A stretch of DNA of 64,000 bases from Saprospiraceae bacterium (lineage in GTDB: Bacteria > Bacteroidota > Bacteroidia > Chitinophagales > Saprospiraceae). Positions 37,321-47,931 of the stretch are shown piece after piece. The stretch spans positions 49,982-113,981 of the forward strand of contig JADKCF010000047.1 in assembly GCA_016714765.1 (NCBI GenBank), read 5' to 3'. Under the pieces are notes generated by a model. That model did not search any database, was not told the DNA's origin, and saw nothing but the letters and a program-made list of their open reading frames with translations. How positions within the stretch are numbered: position 1 is the stretch's first letter; each line of letters begins with the position of its first letter. Both the position numbers and the translations under genes were made by a program.

Positions 37321-40179
37321 TTAGAATTTCATCATAAAGTCTGAAAGGTTTATATCAGGGTCAATATTCATTTTTTTACGAAGACGGTATCTGCTTATCT
37401 CAACGCCCCTTACTGATATGTTGAGCAAGGGGGCTATCTCTTTGGTAGCAAGGTTCATACGCAGATAAGCGCACAATTTTAGATCCTTGGGTGACAACTG
37501 GGAGTATGACTCCTGAAGTCGTCGGAGAAAGTGAGTATGAACCTGATCAAAGTGAAATGCAAAACTTTCCCAGTCGTCCTCCAGTCTCTGGTCATCAGAC
37601 AAAATACCCACTACTTTTCTGATTTGGTCTCTTACTTCAGTATCTTTTACCTGATGTAAAACGGCATCCAATTCTTCTCTAAGTTTTGACAATGTCTCAT
37701 TTTTCTGTACAATATGCATGGTAGACAATGCCAGTTCTTTGTTTTTGTAATCAATTTCTGACTGTAGTTTATCATTGATTAGTGTTTCTACCTTGGCCTC
37801 AGATTCCTCTATTTCTGATATTAACTTCACTTTTTCGACTCTGTGCTTCTTGTCCTTGGACTTCAGTAAGTAGTACATCAGCAAAACAAAACCCAAAAGA
37901 TAAATCATATAAGCTAATGTAGATTTGTACCACGCAGGTTGAATGGTGAAAGCGTACTTTATCTCTTCTGATGTATTTCTGTTTCCATCTACAGCATAGG
38001 CTGATAGCACATAGTCCCCAGGGGCCAGATTACGAAAATCAACTTTATTTTGCTCAGTACCTTCCGCCCACGTATTGCCGGATTTTTGCAATGTATATGA
38101 AACAGTCACAGGATCTGTATCATCCAGCATATTGGTTTGGAAGTAAAACTCCCAATTATTCTGATAACTGGGCATTACTATTTTGGGGTCTGAAGTTAAG
38201 ACAGAATTTTGTTTTACAATTTGCCCTGATTGATTAGAGGAAATGATTCTATCAAAACCTAAGGTAATTTTAGATTTAGTCAGAAGTTTTGTCTTATCTA
38301 TGGCTATCAGACCTCTATCAGAGCAAACAAAAACGTATTGTCCTGCAGGTGCATATATTTTTTCAAAGCCACCCAGCAGTTTATCACTCAAAAATGGAAT
38401 GGCCAGTTTCGGCATGGATGGCGTAAAAGGCATCTTCTCAGACATCAGCACTCCAAACTCGCTATTGGATTTGTACCAAAGGTCGCCCTGTGTACCGATA
38501 AAAAACCTGTTTATATGATCATCTTTGCCTGTAATCTTGTTCAACTCTTTATCCTCTTCAAAAATCTTCTTTTCTTGGTCATATCTGAATATACCTTTGT
38601 CTGAATTGACATAAATCTCATCGTTTAAAAATGCAACATAATTACCAGGGTCTGAAGGCAAGCCCTCTTCTTTTCCAAATTCCAGGACCTGCTTAATAGC
38701 AGAGAAGTCTTCAGCAAATGCAATTTTATACACTTTGCGATAAGGATGTGAAACCCATATATTGAAGTCTTTGTCCTTTGCAATGACTCTAGCCGACTCA
38801 TTAAATCCGGAAAATTTATGACTGAATTGCCATTTATTATTTATCTTTTTGTACAAATGAAACCCTTCGTAGGTTCCTGCCAACATCAGGTTTTTTTCTT
38901 TCAAACCAACAAATTTCCAGGTACCTGTAATAGGGCCTGACAGCTTTACAGCTTCATCTTTGTCTATTAAAAATGCACCTTCGTTGTGCCCCATCATCAG
39001 CTGACCATCTATTATATCCAGTCCCCAGACCTGTCCGGAAGAATTTTTGACAGGTTTAAACTCTCCAATTATAAAATCACGACTATTATCTTTCCAGTCA
39101 GTATAGAAAAGCCCATTATTTGTACCTACATAGAGCTTTTGGTCATGTATCAATACGTCGTACACACCTCCTTGCAGGTCCCCATCTGGAAATATAATTC
39201 TGAAAGGAGATTGTATGAGTATCTTATCTATACCATTGTTAGTAGCTGCCCATAAATTCTGATTGGCATCTAGTCCCAGTTTTATGACTCCGTTGTTTTG
39301 TAATCCAAGGCTCTTGTTGATGACAAATAATATTTCACCATTCCCATTTACAAAAAAGATACCCTTTAGTACGGAGCCTATTGCCAGCAAATCCTTATTG
39401 ATAACAATTGCAGAATTCAGTATAGCCTTATTGAGGGAACTATTTTTTGAAAAGGGAGCGAATTGTTGGTTGGTATATGTGAAGATACCTTTTTTTTCAG
39501 TTATAAATAACAATTTGTCTTCTTGAGGGGCAATGATATCAGATATTCGTTCGCCAATGAAAATTTCGCTACCAGGTATAAAATGGGTTTTGTCTTTTTC
39601 CAAAGTAAACAATCCTTTATACGGGTCACAAAAGTAGATTGTACCACGTATAATCTCAAAATAGTTTACAGTGTAAGGAGTATCTGTGCATGGGCGAATG
39701 GAGGTTCCATTAAAAACAAAAATTTTGTTCACAGACCGAAAATATACTTGCCCCTTCATGACCTGGATTTCCCAGATATCCTCGAGTGACTTTTGATCCG
39801 AAGAAAGTTTGTCACGAAGACTGAAATACTTAAGTTCTCCTGTTGAAATTCGCAGGAAGTACCCAAATTCATCTTGTCCACCTACATATACCCTGCCAGT
39901 AATGGTGTCTAGCTCTACCGATCTTACCACAGTGTGACCCGGAAGTCTGAACAGCGACCATCTTCCGGCAGAAAATACGAGAAGCCCCTCATTGTTGGCT
40001 ATGTATACCTGGCCATCCTCTGAAGCAGCAATGTCCCAGTTTTCTGTACCTCCTCCATAAGTTGATTTTTTATAATTATTGATATAGGGATGATTGATGA
40101 GATAGTCCTGCCCTACCAATGAAATAGAAAAGCCTATGCAGAATAAAAAACAAAACGAATGTAATACTTTGTAAATCAT
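37321..40179 (-). CDS. One-component regulator: beta-propeller sensor, Y_Y_Y domain, LuxR-type HTH
   Basis: This 952-residue protein has a signal peptide or anchor (about 1-23) and a long periplasmic sensor (about 30-640) of two-component-propeller repeats such as LWAATNNGIDKI and LYVGTNNGLFYTD. A Y_Y_Y domain (about 680-760, ending YVLSAYAVDGN) and one membrane helix (about 768-786) follow. A cytoplasmic coiled coil (about 790-870) leads to a C-terminal LuxR-type HTH (YLRMNLATKEIAPLLNISVR). There is no histidine kinase, unlike hybrid two-component systems, so sensing and DNA binding are in one chain. It is divergent from the carbohydrate locus and very likely controls it in response to a periplasmic oligosaccharide. 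Confidence 0.85.
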   Translation of the reverse strand: MIYKVLHSFCFLFCIGFSISLVGQDYLINHPYINNYKKSTYGGGTENWDIAASEDGQVYIANNEGLLVFSAGRWSLFRLPGHTVVRSVELDTITGRVYVGGQDEFGYFLRISTGELKYFSLRDKLSSDQKSLEDIWEIQVMKGQVYFRSVNKIFVFNGTSIRPCTDTPYTVNYFEIIRGTIYFCDPYKGLFTLEKDKTHFIPGSEIFIGERISDIIAPQEDKLLFITEKKGIFTYTNQQFAPFSKNSSLNKAILNSAIVINKDLLAIGSVLKGIFFVNGNGEILFVINKSLGLQNNGVIKLGLDANQNLWAATNNGIDKILIQSPFRIIFPDGDLQGGVYDVLIHDQKLYVGTNNGLFYTDWKDNSRDFIIGEFKPVKNSSGQVWGLDIIDGQLMMGHNEGAFLIDKDEAVKLSGPITGTWKFVGLKEKNLMLAGTYEGFHLYKKINNKWQFSHKFSGFNESARVIAKDKDFNIWVSHPYRKVYKIAFAEDFSAIKQVLEFGKEEGLPSDPGNYVAFLNDEIYVNSDKGIFRYDQEKKIFEEDKELNKITGKDDHINRFFIGTQGDLWYKSNSEFGVLMSEKMPFTPSMPKLAIPFLSDKLLGGFEKIYAPAGQYVFVCSDRGLIAIDKTKLLTKSKITLGFDRIISSNQSGQIVKQNSVLTSDPKIVMPSYQNNWEFYFQTNMLDDTDPVTVSYTLQKSGNTWAEGTEQNKVDFRNLAPGDYVLSAYAVDGNRNTSEEIKYAFTIQPAWYKSTLAYMIYLLGFVLLMYYLLKSKDKKHRVEKVKLISEIEESEAKVETLINDKLQSEIDYKNKELALSTMHIVQKNETLSKLREELDAVLHQVKDTEVRDQIRKVVGILSDDQRLEDDWESFAFHFDQVHTHFLRRLQESYSQLSPKDLKLCAYLRMNLATKEIAPLLNISVRGVEISRYRLRKKMNIDPDINLSDFMMKF

Positions 40180-40218
40180 GGTGCAATATACATTATTTGT
40201 TTTTTCTGTAATTAGGCC

Positions 40219-40257
40219 TGATGTACAAAATAATTACCTTGATGTATTTTTGATGTA
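40219..40257. promoter_or_regulatory. Three phased TGATGTA direct repeats between regulator and carbohydrate locus
   Basis: TGATGTA occurs at 40219-40225, 40240-40246 and 40251-40257. The start-to-start distances are 21 and 11 bases, close to two and one helical turns, so all copies face the same side of the DNA. They lie between the divergent regulator gene and the promoter at 40290 and are a good candidate binding array for the LuxR-type regulator. Confidence 0.5.
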
Positions 40258-40289
40258 GTAAAATTTAAGCCATTCATCATTTTGAAGGT

Positions 40290-40297
40290 TAACTTTG
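40290..40297 (+). promoter_or_regulatory. -7 box of the carbohydrate locus
   Basis: TAACTTTG is a full TAnnTTTG match, 35 bases before the ATG at 40332. The -33 region has no TTTG, which fits activator dependence. The TGATGTA array ends 32 bases upstream. Confidence 0.55.
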
Positions 40298-40331
40298 TCA
40301 AATTAATTAATCATTTAAAATCTCGCCACAC

Positions 40332-42383
40332 ATGAAACAGCTTTACTTTTTAATTTGCTTTGCAATAGTTTGTACTGTCACTGTACACGCTCAGAAGGTA
40401 TATGACTTTGAAACACCCGAAAACACCATCACTTTTCAATACTTCGGCAGCAGCCTGGAGCCAATGGTCACAACTGCCATACCTAATCCTGATAAAAGCG
40501 GAATCAATGCATCAGCCACCGTTGGCAAGTTTATCAAAGCTGCCGGTGCTCAGACTTGGGCTGGTGGCTTTCCTAATCCTGCCCTGGCTACACCTGTAGA
40601 TGGGTCATCTGGAGGCACTGTTTGTGTCAAAGTATGGATGGATCATCCTGGCAACGTTGCCGTCAAACTCGAAAACCCCATAGGAGGAGGTGAGAACTGG
40701 ATTACGACACAGCCATACACTACACCCAATCAATGGCAGGAATTGTGTTTTGATCTTTCAGCTCCATCACTAGAAGACGGAAAACTACCTGCCACAGGAA
40801 AAGTATATAACGTTCTGGTTATGTTTTTTGACTTTGGTATAGCCGGCGGAGCAGCTGATGAATCTTATTATTTTGATGATATCAAATTGCCAGGTGGCGC
40901 AGCTGAAGTTATTACCTCCATTCTTGACTTTGAAACAGCCGCCACTTCAGGTGAATTCAAATATTTCGGAAGTACCCTGGACGGTGAAAAAACAGAAGTT
41001 ATCAATAATCCAAACCCTGCAACAATCAATACCAGTGCAAAAGTCACCAAATTCATCAAACCAGCCGCCTCACAAACCTGGGCAGGAGCGTTTTCTGATC
41101 CAAACCCAGCCAAACCGGTTGACCTTACGAGCGGTGGTAAAATTTGTATGAAGGTGCATATGGATCACATAGGCAATTTTGCACTTAAACTTGAAAATGG
41201 ACTGGATAACAAACCATTTTGGATTCAAACAGTAGCCAACACGAAAATAAATGAGTGGGAAGAACTCTGTTTTGACTCTACTCTACCTTCACTGGAAGGA
41301 GCTCTTGAGCCTGCATCAGGTGGGGTTTACCAGACTATCACGCTCTTCAGCGATTTTGGAACGCCAGGTGGAGCAACTGATGTCACTAATTATATAGATG
41401 ACATCGTTGTCAAAACAGGCGGCGTAGCACCATTGAGAAAGGTAAATATTGAAGTTAATATGAACAATGTGAGTGACAACTTTGACAAAGTTTATGTTAG
41501 TGGAACTTTCAATAACTGGTCAGGTGACAGCAATCCTTTGCAAGACGACGATCAGGACGGTATCTGGAAAGGAAGTCTGATGCTTACCAACGGTGCATAC
41601 GAATATAAAGTTACTCTCGACAACTGGACAAAACAAGAGCAATTTGCCGGTACGGAAGAATGCACTAAAACCACAGGCGAATTTACCAACAGACTTCTAC
41701 TGGTAGCTGGCAATACAGATGTACCACAGTTTTGTTACAACAGCTGCTATGCTTGCGGTGAAGAAGTCAAAATCACTTTTAAACTTGGGATGGGTGATGT
41801 AGTACCTAATCCTGAAGGTGTATGGGTTGCAGGTGGAGGTAATTTCGATGTGCCAGGTGGAAGATTTAAAATGAGTGATGCTGACAATGATAAAATTTAT
41901 GAGCTGGTAGTAGCGCGTAAAAAAGGTTTCTCTTCTTATTTCACCTTTGTAAATGGACCATGTCCTGACTACAGTTGTAAAGAAAACCTGGAAGGTAAAC
42001 CTTGTGGAGATGCTAGCAATTATAATGACAGAAAGCTAGATCCTGTATCCACCAATGTGGTTTACGCTTCATGCTTTGGTCTTTGTACTAGCAATGCAGA
42101 TTGCACAAGTGCTGTAAATGAACTAGAACGCAACAGCCAACTTTTCACTATCATTGGAAATCCTTCTCTTAATGGTCAGTTAAATCTTGTGTTCAGTGAA
42201 AATAATGATACAAACAGAAAAATAGTCATCACTAACAGTGTAGGTCAGGTCATGAAAACAGATGTACTGAATGGTGCTCTTCCGTCTGCAAGTATAGATT
42301 TGTTCGATTTGAATACAGGTATCTACTATGTTACTGTCAATACCAGATTACATACTTTGACACAAAAGTTTGTAAAACTATAA
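40332..42383 (+). CDS. Secreted carbohydrate-binding protein with T9SS sorting domain
   Basis: This 683-residue protein has a signal peptide (1-20, ending VHAQ). Two related beta-sandwich modules follow (about 22-190 and 195-360), sharing DFET, QTWAG and a W-Q/E-ELCFD core and resembling carbohydrate-binding jelly rolls. A CBM20/48-like domain (about 370-460: VYVSGTFNNWSGDSNPLQDDDQ) and a second related domain rich in Cys (about 475-590) come next. A type IX sorting domain closes the protein (NSVGQVMKT to QKFVKL). There is no catalytic motif. It is probably a cell-surface or released glycan binder, the first gene of the locus and directly under the candidate regulator sites. Confidence 0.75.
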   Translation: MKQLYFLICFAIVCTVTVHAQKVYDFETPENTITFQYFGSSLEPMVTTAIPNPDKSGINASATVGKFIKAAGAQTWAGGFPNPALATPVDGSSGGTVCVKVWMDHPGNVAVKLENPIGGGENWITTQPYTTPNQWQELCFDLSAPSLEDGKLPATGKVYNVLVMFFDFGIAGGAADESYYFDDIKLPGGAAEVITSILDFETAATSGEFKYFGSTLDGEKTEVINNPNPATINTSAKVTKFIKPAASQTWAGAFSDPNPAKPVDLTSGGKICMKVHMDHIGNFALKLENGLDNKPFWIQTVANTKINEWEELCFDSTLPSLEGALEPASGGVYQTITLFSDFGTPGGATDVTNYIDDIVVKTGGVAPLRKVNIEVNMNNVSDNFDKVYVSGTFNNWSGDSNPLQDDDQDGIWKGSLMLTNGAYEYKVTLDNWTKQEQFAGTEECTKTTGEFTNRLLLVAGNTDVPQFCYNSCYACGEEVKITFKLGMGDVVPNPEGVWVAGGGNFDVPGGRFKMSDADNDKIYELVVARKKGFSSYFTFVNGPCPDYSCKENLEGKPCGDASNYNDRKLDPVSTNVVYASCFGLCTSNADCTSAVNELERNSQLFTIIGNPSLNGQLNLVFSENNDTNRKIVITNSVGQVMKTDVLNGALPSASIDLFDLNTGIYYVTVNTRLHTLTQKFVKL

Positions 42384-42394
42384 TCAGATAACGA

Positions 42395-42433
42395 GGGTAA
42401 GCAAATCAAAACAGGGTTTGCTTACTCCTTTTT
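42395..42433 (+). terminator. Rho-independent terminator after the secreted binding protein
   Basis: GGGTAAGCAAA (42395-42405) pairs with TTTGCTTACTC (42417-42427), an 11-bp stem with one G-T pair and an 11-base loop. CTTTTT (42428-42433) follows. This is a canonical intrinsic terminator. It would separate or attenuate expression of susC, which begins at 42465. Confidence 0.7.
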
Positions 42434-42464
42434 CTATTCTAATTAATCTTATTAATACATCATT

Positions 42465-45400
42465 ATGCGTATTGTATTTTTCATTTTATTCTCGATCATA
42501 TGTACATCTGTTTTTTCACAGATTACTGTCACGGGAAAAGTCACATTGGCCGGAGAAACTGAAGGAGCCATAGGAGTCAATATTTTATTGAAAGGCAGCA
42601 CGTCGGTAGGCACCATAACCGATATAGATGGAACATATTCTATCACTGTACCTAATGCACAATCCATTTTGGAATATTCTTTTATTGGATATCTGAATAA
42701 AGAGGTGGTGGTAGGTGTCCAGACCATCATTGATATAACGTTGGAAGAAAATGCTTCACAACTCGAAGAAATTGTAGTGACAGGATATACTAATCAAAAA
42801 AGATCCAACATTAGTGGTAGTGTAGCTACTTTAAATTCTAAAGATATCTCTGAAAAACCCATCCTAAGAGTGGAGCAGGCATTGCAAGGGCAAACAGCTG
42901 GCGTTCAGGTGGCCCAAAATTCTGGTTCGCCGGGTAGTGCCCTGTCAGTGAGGGTGCGTGGTGTGGGTACAATAAACAACAGCGATCCTTTATATATAGT
43001 AGATGGTGTGCCTGTGGAAGGACTCGATTTTTTAAATCCCCATGATGTAGAATCTATCAATGTCCTCAAAGATGCTGCGTCTGCCGCCATATATGGGTCG
43101 CGTGGTGCAAATGGTGTCGTCCTTGTAACAACCAAAGGAGGCAAAAAAAACCAGGAAGGAAAAATAACCTATGATGGATATTATGGATTGCAGAGAGCAG
43201 GCAGACTTTTGGACCTGCTGACTGCATCAGAGTATGCGACTTTACAGAATGAGGCACATATTGCCGCAGGAAAAACACCACCGGCAGAATTTGCCAATCC
43301 ATCCGTATTAGGTAGAGGTACCGACTGGCAGGAAGCCATCTTTGAAACAGCCCCTATTATGAGTCACCAGTTGCAGTTTACAGGAGGCGGTGCAAGTTCT
43401 GCTCACACCCTTTCTGCCAATTATTTTTCCCAGGACGGAATCGTAGGGGGACCCAAAGCCAACTTCCAGCGAGCAACCGTAAGATTAAACAGCTCATACG
43501 ACCTTAAAAGCTGGTTGACGCTTGGAAACAACCTCGGGTTTACGTGGCTAAAAAGAAATGGTCTAAGCGAAAACAATGAATACAACAGTCCCCTCATAAG
43601 GGCGTTTAATATGGACCCTGTGACACCTGTCAGAAAGGCAAACGGCACTTTTGCATATTCTAATTATACGGATACAGATATTGCCAATCCAGTCAATGCC
43701 ATACAACAAACTTATAACACGTGGACCAGCAACCGCCTGGTAGGTAATGTTTTTGGAAATGTGAATCTGGGTAAAGGTTTCAGTTTCCGGTCGACAGTCA
43801 GTCTCGACGTGACTTTTGCAGTACAAAGGACTTTCAACCCAAGATTTGATTTGAGCAATATTCCTTCCATCAGCGAAGCACCGAGCGCAGAAAAAATTTG
43901 GTCAACAGTGTAGGTGTCGGAAATAATACATGGAATAACAAACAAATCGAAAATGTACTTACCTGGCAGAAAACAATAAATGATAAACACGCCATCACAT
44001 TAATAGCTGGGACAGGTGCTATCAGCAACAGATACGACGGTAATGGTGGCGGCAATACAAATCTCCCCTCTAATGACCCCAAAGATGCATATATTTCCAA
44101 TACCATCGATCCTGCTTCACAACGACCTTATCAGGTAGCATCAGAGTCATCACTTTTATCCTATTTTACCAAAGGAAATTATGAATTGAAAAATAAATAT
44201 CTGTTTTCAGGTACTTTGAGGGCAGATGGTTCATCCAAGTTTGGTAAAAACAATAGATTCGGATATTTTCCGTCTTTCTCAGCAGGCTGGATAGTAAGCA
44301 GAGAAAATTTCTGGAAAAGCAAATCTATCTCTAGCCTAAAATTGCGTGCCAGCTGGGGCCAGAATGGTAATGATCGTATCGAGAATACAGTTTCTCTACA
44401 GTGGTGCTAACAGGTCAAAATTATGTCTTCAGCAATGATCAGATTATTACCAATGGTAGTGTAGCCCTCACTTCTGCCAACCCGGATTTGAAATGGGAAA
44501 CCAGCACACAAACCAACGTAGGTGCTGAAGTTGAACTTTTTGATGGGATGATCAATTTTGAAGCTGATTATTATATCAAAAATACAACTGATATGCTCTA
44601 TGCTGCGCCTATTCCATTGGTAGCTGGTACAGCCCCTCCATTCCAAAATGTGGCCAATGCTGAAAATAAGGGTCTCGAACTGGCTGCTTCATATAGAAAT
44701 ACAAAAAAAGTATTCAAGTATTCGGTAGGCGGAAATATTGCCTTCGTAAAAAGCTTGATTACCGGTTTAGGTAGAGGAGGCGAACCCGTTTTGTCTGGTA
44801 ATATACAATCAGCCAATGCTTTTGCAGCTAAAACAGATGTAGGTCAACCTCTCGCTTCATTTTTTGGATTTGTGACAGATGGTATATTCCAAACACCGGC
44901 AGAAGTAGAAGCACATGCTTTTCAGGCACTGGGAACAGCTCCAGGCGATATAAGATTTAAGGACCTTAATGGAGATGGTACCATAGACTTGAATGACAGA
45001 ACCTATATTGGCAATCCCACACCAGATTTTTCATATGGAATGAACTCGTCTTTCGAGTATAAGAGTCTTGAACTCAATGTAAACCTACAGGGAGTGTATG
45101 GAAATGAAATATACAACAACACCACCAGATATGATTTTGGTTACGTCAATAGACCATCTTCGGCCCTCAACAGATGGACTGGTCCGGCAACATCCAACAG
45201 CGAGCCAAGAGTAAACCTGAATGATCCCAATCAAAATGCCAGAGTTTCAGACAGATTTATAGAAGACGGTTCATATTTGAGAATTAAAAATTTGTCCTTG
45301 GGTTACAATCTTTCAGACAAATATCTTAAGAAATTGAAAATGCAAAAAGTAAAATTGTACGTATCTTCTACCAACTTACTAACATTTACAAAGTATTCAG

Positions 45401-45510
45401 GACTGGATCCTGAGATAGGCACTATTGGAAACAATCTGGAAATAGGAATAGATAGAGGATTTTATCCTCAAGCAAGAACATTTACGACTGGTCTTAGTTT
45501 AACCTTTTAA
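42465..45510 (+). CDS. susC: SusC-family TonB-dependent outer-membrane transporter (two frameshifts)
   Basis: Three frames (42465-43913, 43898-44410, 44401-45510) are one gene of about 1,015 residues, with breaks near 43900 and 44395. It has a signal peptide (ending VFSQ), a carboxypeptidase-D-like regulatory domain (about 20-95), a TonB box region (LEEIVVTGY), a plug with the SusC signature (SVRVRGVGTINNSDPLYIVDGVPV and AAIYGSRGANGVVLVTTKGG) and a 22-strand-type barrel ending in Phe. With SusD it forms the outer-membrane glycan importer. Neighbouring GH16 and GH17 genes point to beta-1,3-glucan as substrate. Confidence 0.93.
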
Positions 45511-45522
45511 AAACAATTCAAA

Positions 45523-47021
45523 ATGAATAGATATATTAAAATTTCAGTTTTTGTATTGCTTACAACATGCCTGATGCAATCCTGCAGTAAAGATTTTCTG
45601 GAAAAAATCCTATCATTAGGGTCACTCAAGAAAAATTTTACAAGACTGCAGATGATGCTATTGCCGGGGTGAATGCTGCTTATGCCACTTTGCAGTTTCA
45701 ACTGTCTCCGGGTGGTCATTTTCGCTGGTTTTGGGGAGATATCATGTCAGATGACGCTGTCAAAGGCGGATCAGGGGATAATGATGTTAATGACCTTCTA
45801 AAACTGGAAACATTCCAGGGACCAGTCAACACCACATTGCTGGAAGGCGAATGGAGTGCAAACTATGAAGGTATCTACAGAGCCAATGTGGTACTGGAAA
45901 AAGTGCCTGGCATTGATATGGACGGCAAGCTGAAAGCCAGAATACTGGGAGAGGCAAAGTTTATCCGTGCATGGAACTATTATAATCTTGTCACCATTTT
46001 TGGAGGTGTGCCGCTGGCGGACAAGGTCTTGGCTCCTTCTGAATACAACATACCAAGAGCTACCGCTGAGCAGATATGGGATTTTATTGAAAAAGATCTC
46101 AAAGAAGCATCTGCTGACCTTTGGAAAAAAAGTGATTACGAACCAAAAGATTTAGGGAGGATAACCAAAGGTAGCGCTCAGGCTTTGCTCGCAAAAACTT
46201 ATCTCTGGCGTAAAAAATGGGCAGAAGCTAAGGCCGTAACTGAAACCATCATCAGTTCCAATGAATATACTTTAGTGCCAAAATATGAAGATATTTTCAC
46301 TTTGGATGGAGAGAATAATGCAGAATCCATTTTTGAAATTCAGTATATGAATGCTTCAGGAGGCAACTGGGGCAGAAACAATGCCAATGAAGGTACCTTC
46401 ACCAATGTATTTACAAGAGCCCGTGGTCAGTTTGGAGGTTTTGGCTTTAATATTCCTACTCAGAATTTTGTTGACGAATTCTTTAAGGAAGGTTTTGAAG
46501 ACCCAAGACTTAAGTCTACTGTTTTCAGAGTGGGTGATGCTATGGGTGATCGCGGAATTTTTACAATAGAAGCTACTGGCGGACTTCCTTATCTGTATTA
46601 TTCAAAAAAATATTTCAATAACAAAAGTGAAGAAGCACCTTTTGGCGACCCTGCCCCTAATGGTGGTTCCAATGACAGAGTGTTAAGATATGCTGACGTA
46701 TTGCTCATGCATGCTGAATCATCTTTCCAGGCCGGAGATCAGAATGCTGCCCGTAACTCTCTCAATAAAGTAAGGGCTAGAGTAAGTATCCCGGCTATTT
46801 CTTCATCAGGAAATGACCTTTTGGGTGCCATTTACAGGGAACGCAGACTGGAATTAGGACTCGAAAGCCATCGTTTTTTCGACCTGGTCAGAACCGGTCA
46901 AGCTCCTGCAGTTTTGGGAAGTTTGGGCTTTAAAGCAGGTACAAATGAATTATTTCCTATACCACAGTCCCAAATCCTTTCAACTAATGGTGCACTAACA
47001 CAAAACCCAGGCTATAATTAA
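45523..47021 (+). CDS. susD: SusD-family glycan-binding lipoprotein (one frameshift)
   Basis: The ATG at 45523 gives a lipoprotein signal (CLMQSC). The frame breaks after KDFLEK near 45605, and the rest continues from 45669 or earlier in the other frame, for about 499 residues in total. SusD landmarks include AAYATLQFQLSP, LEGEWSANYEGIYRANVVLE, AKFIRAWNYYNLVTIFGGVPL and RERRLELGLESHRFFDLVRTG. SusD caps the SusC pore and binds the incoming glycan. It lies 12 bases after susC, the standard arrangement. Confidence 0.93.
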
Positions 47022-47038
47022 TTTTAAAATTCTAGAAA

Positions 47039-47899
47039 ATGAATCATAAAAATATAATGTTTTACTTAAAGTCAAGCCTTACCATTCTTGTGCTTGCCAT
47101 CGTACTGGTTCCAGGCTGTACTCCGGAGCGAATCGACGAAATGTCTCTTGACGGTACCCCCGGCATACCTGAGTTTACAGCAGTGCCTCTGGCAGACAAC
47201 CCAAACCGGATAATACTCAAAGCATCAGCCCAAAATTCCTTCCAACTGTTGTGGGATTTGCCAGGTGCTACACCAAAAGTGTCTCGAAAAACGATCGATA
47301 CTGTCCTATACGCTAAAGCAGGAGTATACAAAATCAAATTGCTAGCTTCGTCTACGGATGGTAGTGGTACAGGAACCAATACTAAAACTATTACCATTGC
47401 TCAAGATGCACCTCTCTCATGCAACCCTAAACTGTCCTTACTGACAGGAGAATGCAAACCCGAAGGAAAGTGCTGGACTATGTCTACTGAAGTTGGTGCT
47501 GTCAAAGTTGGCCCTACTTATGATGACTATTCGTGGTTTACCTCTCCAGTCAATGGTCTTCAGCCACAGCAATACGATGATCGTTTTTGTTTTACTTTCG
47601 AAAACCTTGTTTTTGAAAACAAAAATAATGGCTTGTCAGTTAATCCCTGGGATGGGTACAAACCGGTAGTGGCCGATTGGGCTAAAAGTCAGTTTACATA
47701 TACGGAAGGTACAGGTACTAATGGAAGAGATCAGATTACACTCGAAGATTTGCAGTTTATGGGAGTCTGGGATTGTGACAATGTACTAGATGTAATGTTA
47801 CTCACAGAAACAAAACTGATAGTCAGAGGAAAACAACGCGAACCAAATGGAACTCCGAAATCGGAAGGATGGTTTGAATTGACTTTTAAAGCTAATTAG
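47039..47899 (+). CDS. Surface glycan-binding lipoprotein candidate (SusE/F position)
   Basis: This 286-residue protein has a lipoprotein signal (VLVPGC), a PKD-like domain (about 45-115: FQLLWDLPGATPKVS, AGVYKIKLLASSTDGSG) and a C-terminal beta domain (about 120-286) rich in Trp and Cys (GECKPEGKCWTM, GVWDCDNVLDVMLLTE). No catalytic residues are recognised. Its place directly after susD is that of surface glycan-binding proteins, so I propose that role. Confidence 0.7.
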   Translation: MNHKNIMFYLKSSLTILVLAIVLVPGCTPERIDEMSLDGTPGIPEFTAVPLADNPNRIILKASAQNSFQLLWDLPGATPKVSRKTIDTVLYAKAGVYKIKLLASSTDGSGTGTNTKTITIAQDAPLSCNPKLSLLTGECKPEGKCWTMSTEVGAVKVGPTYDDYSWFTSPVNGLQPQQYDDRFCFTFENLVFENKNNGLSVNPWDGYKPVVADWAKSQFTYTEGTGTNGRDQITLEDLQFMGVWDCDNVLDVMLLTETKLIVRGKQREPNGTPKSEGWFELTFKAN

Positions 47900-47931
47900 T
47901 GGATTTTATAAACTAAATAAAAAAAAATATA

